In this document: positions 29,889-39,481 of the stretch, piece after piece
Position numbering within the stretch: position 1 is the first letter of the stretch
Layout of the letters: each line of letters starts with the position of its first letter
Made by a program: the position numbers and the translations under genes
Notes under the pieces: generated by a model
Database searches by the model: none
The model's input: the letters and a program-made list of their open reading frames with translations, nothing else
Told to the model about the DNA's origin: nothing
Source: SAR324 cluster bacterium
Lineage (GTDB): Bacteria; SAR324; NAC60-12
Direction of reading: 5' to 3'
Length of the DNA stretch: 64,000 nt
Assembly (NCBI GenBank): GCA_015231825.1
Contig: JADGAV010000005.1
Location: 33,208-97,207, forward strand

Positions 29889-30524
29889 CTACCCGGCGGC
29901 CATGGCGGCTTTTTGATCGGCAATGACTTTTTGAAATGATTCGCGTTCTGCCAAAATGGAAAGCAGTGTTTTCAACTCCGGAAATTCATCCAAGGCATGC
30001 CAGCTATAAACAATTTTTGCGGCCCGGGTGGCGAGACCCAGTGCGAAATACGCGTAAAAGTCTGCATAGGATAACTGACTGCCGGCGATATACGGCGAGA
30101 ATTGAGCAAGGGATTTGACGGAGGCAAAGCCTTTTTCCAGCAAGGAACGGACTGCCGTTCTGTTTTTCTCAGACGTTTCTCCGCCAAAAAAAGCATCGGG
30201 ATAGATACGGCGGGCGGGCAGCTCTATGTAGAGTTCCATTTGCCTAATCAATTCTCTTGCTTTTGCCCTGGCAAAGACATCTGCAGGGTATAGCGATGGC
30301 CCCTTTCCTGTTTCTTCAAGATATTCAAGAATGACTTGGGTTTCTGATAAATATCCCTGTTCTGTTTCCAGAAACGGTACTTTTCCCATCGGACTTTTGT
30401 TTAAATAGTCCGGATTTTTTCCGGGGCGGGTCAAAACATACTCAAATTCAATTCCTTTTTCAAGCAGGGCCAATGCAACAATGTTGGTGTAGTTGCTGAT
30501 AGGAAATCCATAAAGCTTCAACAT
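29889..30524 (-). CDS. Glutathione S-transferase
   Basis: A 211-residue GST: thioredoxin-like N-terminal domain (MLKLYGFPISNYTNIVALAL, with the cis-Pro loop MGKVPFLE and the glutathione-binding ETQVILEYLEE) and an all-helical C-terminal domain. The start is ATG 30524 with an AAGGAG ribosome site; an extension to 30578 is unlikely. The active-site position near SNYTN suggests Ser/Thr chemistry, but class cannot be set by eye. Upstream in the same operon as the PhyH gene. Role likely in detoxification or a glutathione-dependent catabolic step. Confidence 0.88.
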   Translation of the reverse strand: MLKLYGFPISNYTNIVALALLEKGIEFEYVLTRPGKNPDYLNKSPMGKVPFLETEQGYLSETQVILEYLEETGKGPSLYPADVFARAKARELIRQMELYIELPARRIYPDAFFGGETSEKNRTAVRSLLEKGFASVKSLAQFSPYIAGSQLSYADFYAYFALGLATRAAKIVYSWHALDEFPELKTLLSILAERESFQKVIADQKAAMAAG

Positions 30525-30725
30525 GGCGGGCTCCTTGGAAATTGGGTGATCAATAGAAAAACAGCTGATCCGGGACAACTGCTGCCTGTGGCTGATTCCT
30601 GGATCTTGCTGAGCTTAAGCGTTTTCAGGTTTAATCGAAACGTCCCTCAGCAAAGCTGGTATCTGCAATCCAACAATCTGACAATTTATTTTTAAATCCT
30701 GAATATGTTTTTAAAATCTCATGAT

Positions 30726-32030
30726 TTATTTTTGACCAGCAACGCTTCCATATGCTCTGAAAGCATTTTCCAGATCAGAAATCAGGTCGTCTTTATTTTC
30801 GATTCCAATAGAAAGCCGGATCATGCGTTCCGAGACGCCCATCATTTTTTGATCTTCTGGAGGAACATCAGAATGCGTCATCGATGCGGGATGTTCTGCC
30901 AGCGATTCTGTCCCCCCCAAACTGACCGCCAATTTGATCAACTGCAGTGAATTGAGAAAATGAAATGCGATTTTTTCGTTTCCGCTGATATCGAAGGCAA
31001 TCATCGCACCGCCTGAATTGCATTGTTTGCAAAATATTTGAAATTGAGGATCCTCTTCCTTGATGTGTCCCAAATAATAAACTTTTTGCACCATCGGGTG
31101 CCCAAGCAGATAGTCTGCGACATAGCGAGCATTTTCTGCCTGCCTGGTCATTCGGATCTGCAATGTTTCCAAACTCCGCATCAGGAGCCAACCTGTCCAG
31201 GGGGTAGCCATGTTTCCCATAAAAGTACGCATCGCTTTCAATGGCTTTAGCAATTGCTTTGATCCCAGGCACACCCCTGCCACCACGTCGCTGTGCCCGC
31301 CAATAAATTTTGTTGCAGAATAGACGACAAGATCAGCACCATGTTCGATTGGTTTTTGCCAAAATGGACCGAGAAAAGTGTTGTCTACTGCCAAAACAAC
31401 TTTTCGTGAATCACTTGAGTATTTTTCTGCCACCTCCGCCAGCATGCTAATATCCGTGAGCTTGTTTGTGGGATTGGCAGGAGTTTCGAGAAAAATGAGA
31501 GTCAGTTTGTCCTTGAATCCGCTGTTTTCGATTGTGGCTTCTGTTTCTTCACGATTGCTGCCGGCCTTCAAACACACGCTTTCAATGCCGAATTGAGGAA
31601 GAACATTGTGAAAAAGGTATTCGGTCCCGCCATAGGACGGTTCAAAAAACAGGACAGCATCTCCAGGACGTAAAAAAGTGTAGGCGACGGTGAAAATAGC
31701 CGCCATTCCACTTGAAAAAACAGCACCTTCTTCTGCTTTATCCCACAAAGTGAGCCGGTTTTCCAATATTTCCAAATCCGGATTGTTCAATCTCGTATAG
31801 ATCAATCCGACTTCTTCCAAAGGTTTCATTTCTTTAAGCCCATAGGCAATTTCAAAAAAATGCTTCCCTTCTTCTGCCGTTTTGAAGACAAAGGTTGAGG
31901 TTTGAAAAATCGGACATTTCAGCGCTCCTTCTGAAAGCTCCGGTTTGTAACCATAACTCATCATCAGACTTTCGGGTGACATATTTTTTCTAATATCAGC
32001 TTTCTTTTCGTCTTTTTTAGAACCAATCAT
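30726..32030 (-). CDS. Cys/Met metabolism PLP-dependent enzyme (CGS/methionine gamma-lyase family)
   Basis: A 434-residue fold-type I enzyme. Schiff-base Lys241 is in YSATKFIGGHSD, Asp216 (AVDNTFLGP) should contact the pyridine nitrogen, and FSSGMAAI binds the phosphate. It carries an insertion around residues 58-75 (IAYGLKEMKPLEEVG) typical of a subgroup annotated as cystathionine gamma-synthase family. The exact reaction (gamma-synthase, gamma-lyase or O-acetylhomoserine sulfhydrylase) is unresolved. ATG 32030 has an excellent AGGAGG site. Monocistronic. Confidence 0.88.
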   Translation of the reverse strand: MIGSKKDEKKADIRKNMSPESLMMSYGYKPELSEGALKCPIFQTSTFVFKTAEEGKHFFEIAYGLKEMKPLEEVGLIYTRLNNPDLEILENRLTLWDKAEEGAVFSSGMAAIFTVAYTFLRPGDAVLFFEPSYGGTEYLFHNVLPQFGIESVCLKAGSNREETEATIENSGFKDKLTLIFLETPANPTNKLTDISMLAEVAEKYSSDSRKVVLAVDNTFLGPFWQKPIEHGADLVVYSATKFIGGHSDVVAGVCLGSKQLLKPLKAMRTFMGNMATPWTGWLLMRSLETLQIRMTRQAENARYVADYLLGHPMVQKVYYLGHIKEEDPQFQIFCKQCNSGGAMIAFDISGNEKIAFHFLNSLQLIKLAVSLGGTESLAEHPASMTHSDVPPEDQKMMGVSERMIRLSIGIENKDDLISDLENAFRAYGSVAGQK

Positions 32031-32490
32031 ATGACCTCCTTACTTAGACGGTGATGATCGTGGCAATGCATGATGCGATTTATCACATCAAAAAAGTCAC
32101 ACGAATTTATCTCTCATTTATCGAGTCTACATGATCGATGAACATTGTCTATCCGTAAACTCACTTAGGCAAAAAAATGCCAGGGATTCAGCCAGTATTG
32201 AAAATAAAAAAACAGTCCCCAACCGATCTCAATCAGGGCTGCCGGACTTTTTTCTGAATAAATTCTTAAGGGCTTATTTCCTGAATCATTGGGAAAGTCA
32301 GTGAGCAAGCATTCAACTTGTTGAAAATCTGGAACCGGAAAATTTAAAAAACCACCGGACAAAAATAAGCTTGGACAAATAGCAGGGAATGAGGAAGAAT
32401 ACCGGCTGAAAGGTGGCTCTCAACGCTTGGATGGTCATTCAGTCTGACTCCACATGCATTCCGTTTACGGCTTTTGAGAATTGATTTTAT
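32031..32490. other. Divergent intergenic region, PLP enzyme / MFS transporter
   Basis: About 460 bases. Promoters for both flanking genes must lie here. A minus-strand frame of 65 codons (32165-32362) ends in a hydrophobic tail but has no recognisable domain and I do not call it. No strong repeat or RNA structure seen. Confidence 0.45.
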
Positions 32491-33780
32491 ATGTTTTACG
32501 GATGGTATATTGTCATCGCCTGCTGTCTCATTTCTTTCTATGTCAGCGGTGCGGTACTCTTCGGTTTTACGGCGGTCTTCAAACCGATTGTGGAGGAATT
32601 TGGCTGGTCTTACACTCAGATCTCTTTCGGCGCGTCTATCCGGGGCCTGGAAACGGGAATTCTTATCCCGATTGCCGGAATGATCATGGACCGCTGGGGG
32701 CAGAGAAGGCTCGTTTTTGGCGGTTGTGTGATCAGCTTTCTTGGCTTTTTGCTCCTCAGCAATGCCCACACGCTTCTTGTCTTTTATGCCGCCTTTGTTT
32801 TACTCGGGACAGGACTCAGCGCTACGATCAATTCTTTAATGATGGCAGGAATTGCCAACTGGTTTCACCGAAAAGTCGGACTCGCAATGGGAATTGCAGC
32901 AGCGGGTGTCGCGCTCGGGGGATTGACTGTTCCCTGGGTTACGTTCCTCATCGACACCTATGGGTGGCGTCAGGCGATGCTTTTTCTTGGAATCGGGATG
33001 CTGGTTTTTCCGCTTCCTTTATCCTTGCTGCTGCGGCATAAGCCGGAAGACTATGGCACCTTCCCTGACGGAGAAGACCCGCAGCTGTCGCTCAACAAGG
33101 GTTCAACTTCGGTATCCTCCGCGAAAATACCGGATATTGGTGCCAAACAAGCCCTGAAAACAAAAACCTTTATGATCATTTCTGCCGCTTATCTCTGCGA
33201 AGTGATGGGTGTCAGCGGGGTATTGACGCATATCATGCCTTATCTCGAAACAGTGCAAATCGAACGAAGCTCCGCCAGTTTCATCGCAGGAGCCTTGCCG
33301 TTGGTTACCATTTTCGGCCGCATCGGATTTGGCTGGTTTGGAGACCGAAGCGATCGAAGAAGGGTGGCTTCCCTCGCATTTGCCATGAATTCACTTGGAA
33401 TTTTATTTTTGGCTTTGACCAGTGCCGAGCAGATCTGGCTTTTGTTCATTGCTATCTTTTTTTTCAGCATTGGCTGGGGGGGAGCAGTACCGATGATGGC
33501 CTCGCTGTTGAAATCCTATTTTGGCACAAACCGTTTGGGAACAATTGTCGGGTTTGTGGGTCTTTTTATGATGATCGGCATGATGACTGGTGCGCCCCTG
33601 GCCGGCTATATTTTTGATCGATGGGGAAATTATCAGCCGGCATGGTACATTCTTTCAGGGATCATGGGGGTCGCTTCCTCGTTGTTTTTCTTTCTTCAAA
33701 ACCCGCACAAAATCCCCGGGGACATGCCCATCAACGGAAAAGAGAAATCCGGGGCAGTCTGTTTTGCTGCAGATAAATGA
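32491..33780 (+). CDS. MFS transporter (monocarboxylate/oxalate-formate antiporter type)
   Basis: A 429-residue transporter with 12 helices, starting MFYGWYIV as in the oxalate-formate/monocarboxylate group. Signature loop MDRWGQRRLVFGG follows helix 2 and GDRSDRRRVASL follows helix 8. No clear Shine-Dalgarno before ATG 32491. The HpsN/HisD-like dehydrogenase follows on the same strand, separated by 218 bases with its own apparent promoter, so this MFS protein may import that enzyme's substrate (an organic acid or sulfonate). Confidence 0.87.
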   Translation: MFYGWYIVIACCLISFYVSGAVLFGFTAVFKPIVEEFGWSYTQISFGASIRGLETGILIPIAGMIMDRWGQRRLVFGGCVISFLGFLLLSNAHTLLVFYAAFVLLGTGLSATINSLMMAGIANWFHRKVGLAMGIAAAGVALGGLTVPWVTFLIDTYGWRQAMLFLGIGMLVFPLPLSLLLRHKPEDYGTFPDGEDPQLSLNKGSTSVSSAKIPDIGAKQALKTKTFMIISAAYLCEVMGVSGVLTHIMPYLETVQIERSSASFIAGALPLVTIFGRIGFGWFGDRSDRRRVASLAFAMNSLGILFLALTSAEQIWLLFIAIFFFSIGWGGAVPMMASLLKSYFGTNRLGTIVGFVGLFMMIGMMTGAPLAGYIFDRWGNYQPAWYILSGIMGVASSLFFFLQNPHKIPGDMPINGKEKSGAVCFAADK

Positions 33781-33783
33781 AAA

Positions 33784-33806
33784 AATCAGACGACTTCTGA
33801 TTCTTT
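33784..33806 (+). terminator. Candidate hairpin terminator after MFS gene
   Basis: A 7-bp perfect stem AATCAGA/TCTGATT with a 5-base loop (CGACT) begins 3 bases after the stop and is followed by CTTTAAAT. The stem is A+T-rich and the T-tract short, so efficiency is uncertain. Confidence 0.4.
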
Positions 33807-33911
33807 AAATTCCGGCCAATGTCCGGACAAGGAAACTTCAGTGCTCCCGCCTTAAAAGCAGGAAGGAGCATTGCCCGGTCATGAACATGGCCAACTGATC
33901 TTTAAAACATT

Positions 33912-33936
33912 CGCTTCATTAGAAGCGTTGTATAAT
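33912..33936 (+). promoter_or_regulatory. Candidate promoter with hairpin operator before the HpsN-like gene
   Basis: A consensus -10 hexamer TATAAT is at 33931-33936. Just upstream is a perfect inverted repeat CGCTTC-ATTA-GAAGCG (33912-33927), occupying the -35/-10 spacer, a normal place for a repressor site. The expected -35 position (CATTCG) is not consensus, which would suit an activator- or repressor-controlled promoter. Confidence 0.4.
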
Positions 33937-33941
33937 AAATT

Positions 33942-33974
33942 CAGGAATTGAGTGCCGAAAGGCAGAAATTCCTG
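33942..33974 (+). promoter_or_regulatory. Leader stem-loop with GAAA tetraloop before the HpsN-like gene
   Basis: An 8-bp outer stem CAGGAATT/AATTCCTG and a 4-bp inner stem TGCC/GGCA flank a small internal loop and a GAAA tetraloop of the GNRA type. It starts 6 bases after the candidate -10 box, so it would lie at the extreme 5' end of the transcript, and ends 10 bases before the AGGAG ribosome site at 33985-33989. Confidence 0.6.
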
Positions 33975-33998
33975 TTGAATCGATAGGAGTGCATCACT

Positions 33999-35285
33999 AT
34001 GGCGGTATGGTTGAAAACGGCAAAACCCCAGGAAGATCGCAAGGCTGATCAACTGGAGATTCGGAAAACTGTAGAAGGATTGATTGCGGATGTGGAAAAA
34101 CGCGGAGACGCGGCGGTTCGGGAACTGTCGGAACGTTTTGATCGATGGTCTCCCGAGCATTTCCGATTGTCGGAAGAGGAGATTCAACAATGTATCGAGA
34201 GCCTGGATGAACAGACGCTGCATGATATCAGGTTTGCTCAAAGTCAAATCCGCAATTTTGCACAAATTCAAAAAGATGCCCTTCAGGATGTGGAGCAGGA
34301 AACAATGCCGGGGGTGGTATTGGGGCACAAAAACATTCCGGTCAATTCCGTCGGGTGCTACGTTCCCGGAGGCAAATACCCGATGGTGGCTTCGGCACAC
34401 ATGTCGGTGCTGACAGCCAATGTGGCCGGAGTGCGGCGAATCGTCACATGTGCTCCCCCTTTTGAAGGGAAGCCTTCGGCTGCCATTGTTGCCGCACAGT
34501 CGATGGCCGGAGCACACGAAATTTATACCCTGGGAGGCGTTCAGGCAGTAGCTGCGATGGCGCTGGGAACTGAAAGCATCAAAGCAGTGGACATGCTGGT
34601 CGGCCCGGGAAATGCCTATGTGGCAGAAGCCAAACGGCAGCTATTTGGCCGGGTTGGCATTGATTTGTTTGCCGGTCCGACGGAAACGCTGCTCATTGTA
34701 GACGAGACGGTGGATGGTGAACTGTGTGCCACAGATCTATTGGGACAGGCGGAACACGGACCGACTTCTCCTGCAATTCTGCTCACTGTCTCGGAAAAAC
34801 TGGCGAAGGAAACGATGGACGAAGTGGAACGTCAGTTAAAAATCCTGCCCACCCGCGCTAATGCAGAACCGGCATGGCGGGAATACGGACAAGTGATCGT
34901 CGCTGAATCGTATCAGGAGATGCGGGAAATTGCTGATGAAATCGCCTCAGAACATGTCCAGGTGATGACGGATCGTGATGATTGGTTTCTTGCAGAAATG
35001 AGCAACTATGGTGCTTTATTTCTTGGACCACGGACCAATGTTTCATACGGGGACAAGGTGATCGGTACCAACCATACCCTGCCGACGCTCCAGGCAGCAC
35101 GGTACACCGGCGGATTGTGGGTAGGAAAGTTCATCAAAACCTGTACCTATCAAAAAGTCCTCACCGATCAGGCCTCTGTCAAAGTGGGTGAATATTGCTC
35201 GCGGCTCTGTGCCATCGAAAATTTTGCAGGGCATAAAGAACAGGCGGATCTGCGGGTGCGTCGTTATATTCAGCAGTCGCCATAG
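33999..35285 (+). CDS. Histidinol dehydrogenase-family enzyme, HpsN-like (sulfopropanediol 3-dehydrogenase)
   Basis: A 428-residue zinc- and NAD-dependent dehydrogenase of the HisD family. All key HisD positions are conserved: Zn ligands Gln250, His253 (GQAEHG), Asp352 (YGDKV) and His412 (GHKEQ), and the catalytic pair Glu318-His319 (ASEHVQV). The [17 protein letters not shown] segment and the lack of other his genes point to the HpsN branch, which oxidises (R)-2,3-dihydroxypropane-1-sulfonate to sulfolactate in two NAD-dependent steps. Other HisD-like enzymes oxidise different alcohols, so the sulfonate substrate is probable, not proven. It has its own promoter-like elements and leader hairpin; no sulfolactate lyase or hpsO/P genes are in the window. 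Confidence 0.82.
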   Translation: MAVWLKTAKPQEDRKADQLEIRKTVEGLIADVEKRGDAAVRELSERFDRWSPEHFRLSEEEIQQCIESLDEQTLHDIRFAQSQIRNFAQIQKDALQDVEQETMPGVVLGHKNIPVNSVGCYVPGGKYPMVASAHMSVLTANVAGVRRIVTCAPPFEGKPSAAIVAAQSMAGAHEIYTLGGVQAVAAMALGTESIKAVDMLVGPGNAYVAEAKRQLFGRVGIDLFAGPTETLLIVDETVDGELCATDLLGQAEHGPTSPAILLTVSEKLAKETMDEVERQLKILPTRANAEPAWREYGQVIVAESYQEMREIADEIASEHVQVMTDRDDWFLAEMSNYGALFLGPRTNVSYGDKVIGTNHTLPTLQAARYTGGLWVGKFIKTCTYQKVLTDQASVKVGEYCSRLCAIENFAGHKEQADLRVRRYIQQSP

Positions 35286-35441
35286 TTTCCCTGGAGAGAA
35301 AACTGGTGTTTCAGGAACAGAGTCCGTTTCGACAAATGACGGACGCCCTGAGCAATGGGGTCAATTTAAAGAGGGCTAGGCAAAACAAATGGAGCCGGAA
35401 GCTCCTGTCGAATTGACAGACAATAGACAGGACCTCTGCAG

Positions 35442-37583
35442 ATGAGAAAGATCCCCTCTGGCATAGAAAAAATTATGGAACGAAACCGAGTCGAAAAACA
35501 GCTGAAGGAAAGCAAGTCCAAGCTCAAGGAAGTAAAAGAAGAACTTCGAAAAAGCGAGGAGCGGTTTCAGGCAATATTCAACAATGCTCCTGTTGGAATT
35601 GCACAACTGGATATGGATGGCTATCCATTGGTCACCAATTGGGCACTGCATCAAATGTTGGGATACAAGCATCAGGAATTGAGCCGGAAGAAGCTGGAGG
35701 ACCTTGTCCACCCTGAAGATGTCGACAACGATCTTGATTTGTTCATGGAATTGATTGAAGGAAAAAGAAACTACTACGAAATGGAAAAAAGGTACCTTCA
35801 CAAAGAAGGTCAAATCGTCTGGGGAAGCCGGAGTGTCGCCCTGATCCGCGACAAAAAAGGAAATCCCCAATCGATTATCAGCATGACAACCGATATTACA
35901 AAGCGTAAACGTGCCGAAGAAGAATTGGGGAAATATCGTGAAGATCTTCAGAATCTGGTCGAGATTCGGACGACCAAACTTCAGAAAGAACTGGAAGAAC
36001 GCAAACAAGCCGAATTAAAACTGCAGCAGGCGAAAGAAGCAGCGGAAGTGGCCAACCGCACAAAAAGCGAATTTCTTGCCAACATGAGTCATGAAATTCG
36101 TACTCCAATGAATGCGATTTTAGGATTTACTGAAATTCTTGAAGAGCAAATCATCCGGAAAGACAACATGCAGTATCTGCATTCCATCCGCTCCAGCGGG
36201 CGATCGCTGCTGACACTGATCAATGATATCCTGGATCTTTCAAAAATAGAAGCCGGCAAACTGGAACTCGAACCAACCGCATTTCATCCCCATCGGGTTT
36301 TTCAGGAAATGGAGTTGATCTTTTCTCAAAGAATTGCGGAGAAAGGACTCCAGTTTCAAGTAGAAATTGGTGCTGATCTTCCAGAGGTTCTGATCCTGGA
36401 TGAGATCCGTCTGCGTCAAATACTTTTGAATCTGGTCGGAAATGCCGTCAAATTTACAGAAAAGGGCACCATCAAACTATCAGTTCGGGAACGTTTCCGT
36501 GCGGAAGACCCCCGTTTGATCGATTTGATTTTTTCTGTGGAGGATTCCGGAATAGGAATTCCTGAAGATCATATCGAATCCATCTTTGAAGCATTTGAAC
36601 AGCAAAAAGGAAAGAGTCCTTTCAAATACAGAGGAACCGGTCTGGGTTTGACCATCACCAAACGCCTTGTTGAAATGATGGGAGGTTTGATCTCTGTGAC
36701 TTCACAAGTGGGAACAGGCAGTATTTTCAATATCATCTTAAAAAGAATTGCGGTTGCCGATCCGTCGGAGATAGATGAAGGGCAGCGAACAACGCTTCAC
36801 TCCGGTTCAATCCAATTTGAACCTGCCTCGATATTGATTGCCGACGATATCGAACTGAACCGTCTGCTGGTGAAAGAATATTTGAGAAGCTACGACTTCG
36901 AATTTCTGGAAGCGTCAACCGGGCAGGAAGTTCTGCAGTTGCTTGAGCAGCATTCTCCCGATATGATTTTAATGGATATACGAATGCCTGTTTTAGATGG
37001 ATATGAAGCGGCAAAGAGGCTGAAGGCAGATCCTGAGAAAAAAGATATCCCAGTGATTGCCATCACTGCAGCCGGAATGAAAGGGACAGAAGAGTGGTTT
37101 TTAGAAGTCTGTGACGGGTATTTACGAAAACCCGTCAGCCGGTCTCAATTGATATGGGAATTGACCAAGTTTCTCAAACACAATTATGAAGATAAAAACA
37201 CAGATGCTGGCAACCTGGACAGCTATTCCCCGTTTCAGGAATTCGAAGCCCCGGCTTCGATTTCACAAAAAGATTACAAAAACCTGCCAAAATCCGGCTT
37301 GAAGCCTGAAACTCTGGAAAAACTGCCGGAACTATTGAGGACTCTGAAAAACGAATCCAGCGAATGGGAAACGCTTTCTCAGGTGCTGATCATCGATGAA
37401 ATTCAGCAATTTGCCATTCGAATGAAGGTTCTCGGAGAGCAGTATCATTATGCTCCCCTGAAAAACTGGGGAAAAACCCTCCATTTTCAGGCCAGTCAAT
37501 TTGATATTGAATTGCTGCCTCAGACCCTGGGGCAGTTTCGGGATTTGCTTGAATCGCTCCAGTCCCTGCTTGATGGCAAGTGA
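35442..37583 (+). CDS. Hybrid sensor histidine kinase (PAS-HisKA-HATPase-REC)
   Basis: A 713-residue soluble hybrid kinase: coiled coil (1-42), one PAS domain (42-160), coiled coil (160-208), HisKA with phospho-His217 (SHEIRTPMN), HATPase (about 325-445, DSGIGIPEDH and GTGLGLTI), a receiver (about 465-585, acceptor in MDIRMPVLDGYEA, conserved Lys in LRKPVS) and a helical C-terminal part (610-713) of Hpt size but with no clear phospho-acceptor His motif. It has no membrane segment, so it senses an intracellular signal. The next gene, a sigma54-dependent response regulator 241 bases downstream, is the obvious partner. Confidence 0.9.
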   Translation: MRKIPSGIEKIMERNRVEKQLKESKSKLKEVKEELRKSEERFQAIFNNAPVGIAQLDMDGYPLVTNWALHQMLGYKHQELSRKKLEDLVHPEDVDNDLDLFMELIEGKRNYYEMEKRYLHKEGQIVWGSRSVALIRDKKGNPQSIISMTTDITKRKRAEEELGKYREDLQNLVEIRTTKLQKELEERKQAELKLQQAKEAAEVANRTKSEFLANMSHEIRTPMNAILGFTEILEEQIIRKDNMQYLHSIRSSGRSLLTLINDILDLSKIEAGKLELEPTAFHPHRVFQEMELIFSQRIAEKGLQFQVEIGADLPEVLILDEIRLRQILLNLVGNAVKFTEKGTIKLSVRERFRAEDPRLIDLIFSVEDSGIGIPEDHIESIFEAFEQQKGKSPFKYRGTGLGLTITKRLVEMMGGLISVTSQVGTGSIFNIILKRIAVADPSEIDEGQRTTLHSGSIQFEPASILIADDIELNRLLVKEYLRSYDFEFLEASTGQEVLQLLEQHSPDMILMDIRMPVLDGYEAAKRLKADPEKKDIPVIAITAAGMKGTEEWFLEVCDGYLRKPVSRSQLIWELTKFLKHNYEDKNTDAGNLDSYSPFQEFEAPASISQKDYKNLPKSGLKPETLEKLPELLRTLKNESSEWETLSQVLIIDEIQQFAIRMKVLGEQYHYAPLKNWGKTLHFQASQFDIELLPQTLGQFRDLLESLQSLLDGK

Positions 37584-37824
37584 ATATTGAGAATTGAAGA
37601 TTTTTTCTGTTTCAGAGACGACTTCCTGCGGTCAATATTATTGATCTGATCCAGGTTCTCGATTGCCAGCATTTGAACTTGCTGAAAGCACAGGAATTCA
37701 CCGCTAAATGGAAGCTTGAAAGAAACGTCAGGGTTGGCCTAAGGTCAGGAGGAGAGCACTGAAAAGTGTTTCGGAAACTGCGATGTTTTGACGGCGTTCA
37801 GGCCTAAAGAAAAAAGTCAGAATC

Positions 37825-39270
37825 ATGAACGAAATTAAGCATGCACGCATTTTGATAGTCGATGACCACCCAAAAAATATTCAGGTGGTGGGGAAGATTC
37901 TCAGTAATCACGGTTATCGAAGTATTATTGCAAAAAATGGAATTGAGGCGCTGAAGGCCTCAGAAAAAGTACTTCCAGATTTGATTTTACTGGATGTGAT
38001 GATGCCTGAAATGGATGGATATGAAACCTGCAGGCATTTGAAAGAATCCCCTCAAACCCGGGATATCCCAGTAATATTTCTGACGGCAAAAACCGAAACG
38101 GAAGATATCGTGCAGGGATTCGAACTGGGAGCAGTTGATTACGTCAATAAGCCTTTCAACTCTCATGAATTGCTGGCAAGGATTCGAACACACCTCGAAC
38201 TGAAACAATACCGTGAACATCTCAAGCAACTCGTTTCTGAACGCACTGCAGAACTCCAGGAGGCTTATGATCAAATAAAAAAATTGCAGGACCGTCTGGA
38301 AAACGAAAATTCCTATCTTCGCGAACAAATTGAAGTTCGATTCCGACATCAGGAGATTGTTGGAGAAAGTGATGGGCTCAGAGAAATTTTGCTGCAGATT
38401 GAGCAGGTGGCCGTCACCGATTCAACGGTTCTTCTCCTTGGAGAAACCGGAACCGGAAAAGAAGTCCTGGCAAGAGCGGTCCACCAGCTCAGTTCAAGAA
38501 ATAAACGGTCCATGATTACAATGAATTGTGCAGCACTCCCTTCCAACCTGGTGGAAAGTGAGTTGTTCGGCCATGAAAAAGGGGCATTCACCGGAGCGGT
38601 TACCCAAAAAATGGGCCGTTTTGAGGTGGCCAATGAGTCCACTCTTTTTTTAGACGAAATCGGCGAAATGCCTTTGGAACTGCAGGCAAAACTGCTCCGC
38701 GTTCTTCAAGAACAGAAATTTGAACGACTCGGCAGTTCCAAAACCCGGGAAGTGGATGTTCGCATCATTGCGGCAACAAATCAGGATTTGACCATTGCTG
38801 TGAGAGAAGGTCGTTTTCGTGAAGATCTTTATTATCGGCTGAATGTTTTCCCGGTTGCTGTTCCTCCTCTTCGTCAGCGAACAGGCGATATTCCCCTGCT
38901 GGTCTGGTCCTTTGTGAAGGAATTTGAGAAAAGCATGGGAAAGTCCATCGAGCGGATTCCTAAAAAAAGCATGGATGCAATGCAGGCATATTCCTGGCCC
39001 GGGAACATCAGAGAATTGAGAAATGTGATTGAACGGGCAATGATTCTGAGTCGGGAGGACACCCTGCAGATCACCCTGCCTCGTTCAGAAGTCCCCCCTC
39101 CCTCTATATCAATGACACTTGAAGAAATGGAGCGTCAACACATACTTGAAATCCTGGAGCAGTCAAATTGGCGGGTAAGAGGTCAAAATGGAGCCTCTGA
39201 AATTCTGGGATTGAAACCCTCTACCCTTGAGTCCCGCATGCAGAAGCTCGGTATCCGCAGAAATCGTTAA
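37825..39270 (+). CDS. Sigma54-dependent response regulator
   Basis: A 481-residue NtrC-type regulator: receiver (1-125, Asp57 in LLDVMMPEMDG, Lys109), a coiled-coil linker (130-172), AAA+ domain (180-410) with Walker A GETGTGKE at 206-213 and the sigma54-contacting GAFTGA loop at 253-258, and a short Fis-type DNA-binding domain (about 430-481). It should be phosphorylated by the adjacent hybrid kinase and open promoters with RpoN. A near-consensus sigma54 promoter lies 130 bases downstream, before the DUF1127 gene, a likely target. The 3' end of the gene is part of a 24-bp perfect inverted repeat. Confidence 0.93.
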   Translation: MNEIKHARILIVDDHPKNIQVVGKILSNHGYRSIIAKNGIEALKASEKVLPDLILLDVMMPEMDGYETCRHLKESPQTRDIPVIFLTAKTETEDIVQGFELGAVDYVNKPFNSHELLARIRTHLELKQYREHLKQLVSERTAELQEAYDQIKKLQDRLENENSYLREQIEVRFRHQEIVGESDGLREILLQIEQVAVTDSTVLLLGETGTGKEVLARAVHQLSSRNKRSMITMNCAALPSNLVESELFGHEKGAFTGAVTQKMGRFEVANESTLFLDEIGEMPLELQAKLLRVLQEQKFERLGSSKTREVDVRIIAATNQDLTIAVREGRFREDLYYRLNVFPVAVPPLRQRTGDIPLLVWSFVKEFEKSMGKSIERIPKKSMDAMQAYSWPGNIRELRNVIERAMILSREDTLQITLPRSEVPPPSISMTLEEMERQHILEILEQSNWRVRGQNGASEILGLKPSTLESRMQKLGIRRNR

Positions 39271-39317
39271 TCCCCGATATTTCGTGGGGCATCCGAAATA
39301 TCGGGGATTAACGATTT
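39261..39317. repeat. 24-bp perfect inverted repeat spanning a stop codon
   Basis: The arms 39261-39284 and 39294-39317 are exact reverse complements, separated by the 9-base loop TGGGGCATC. The left arm includes the last codons and TAA of the response regulator gene. A run of C, not T, follows (CCCCC), so it is not a standard intrinsic terminator on the plus strand. The repeat would form an unusually stable RNA stem that could stop or protect the regulator mRNA, or it could be a remnant of a duplicated gene end. Confidence 0.9.
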
Positions 39318-39400
39318 CCCCCTTCCAAAGTTCATTTCCAGGATTTAAAATTAATTCATAATAATCAGATACTTACAATTTTTTTAAAAAAATTATTCCC

Positions 39401-39416
39401 TGGCACAATACTTGAG
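39401..39416 (+). promoter_or_regulatory. Candidate sigma54 promoter for the DUF1127 gene
   Basis: TGGCAC-N5-TTGAGA matches the -24 element of sigma54 promoters exactly and the -12 element except that the usual GC is GA. It lies about 65 bases before the DUF1127 start, directly downstream of a sigma54-activator gene, which makes it more credible than the sequence alone. Confidence 0.45.
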
Positions 39417-39481
39417 ATAGTTCAACCATAGCTTACAGTTAAAAACTAAACTAATTCACGTATTTAAAAGGGAGAATCATC

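Noticed and set aside
39285..39322. Rho-independent terminator
   Set aside because: The stem is long and perfect, but the bases after it are a C run and not a T-tract; reported as an inverted repeat instead.
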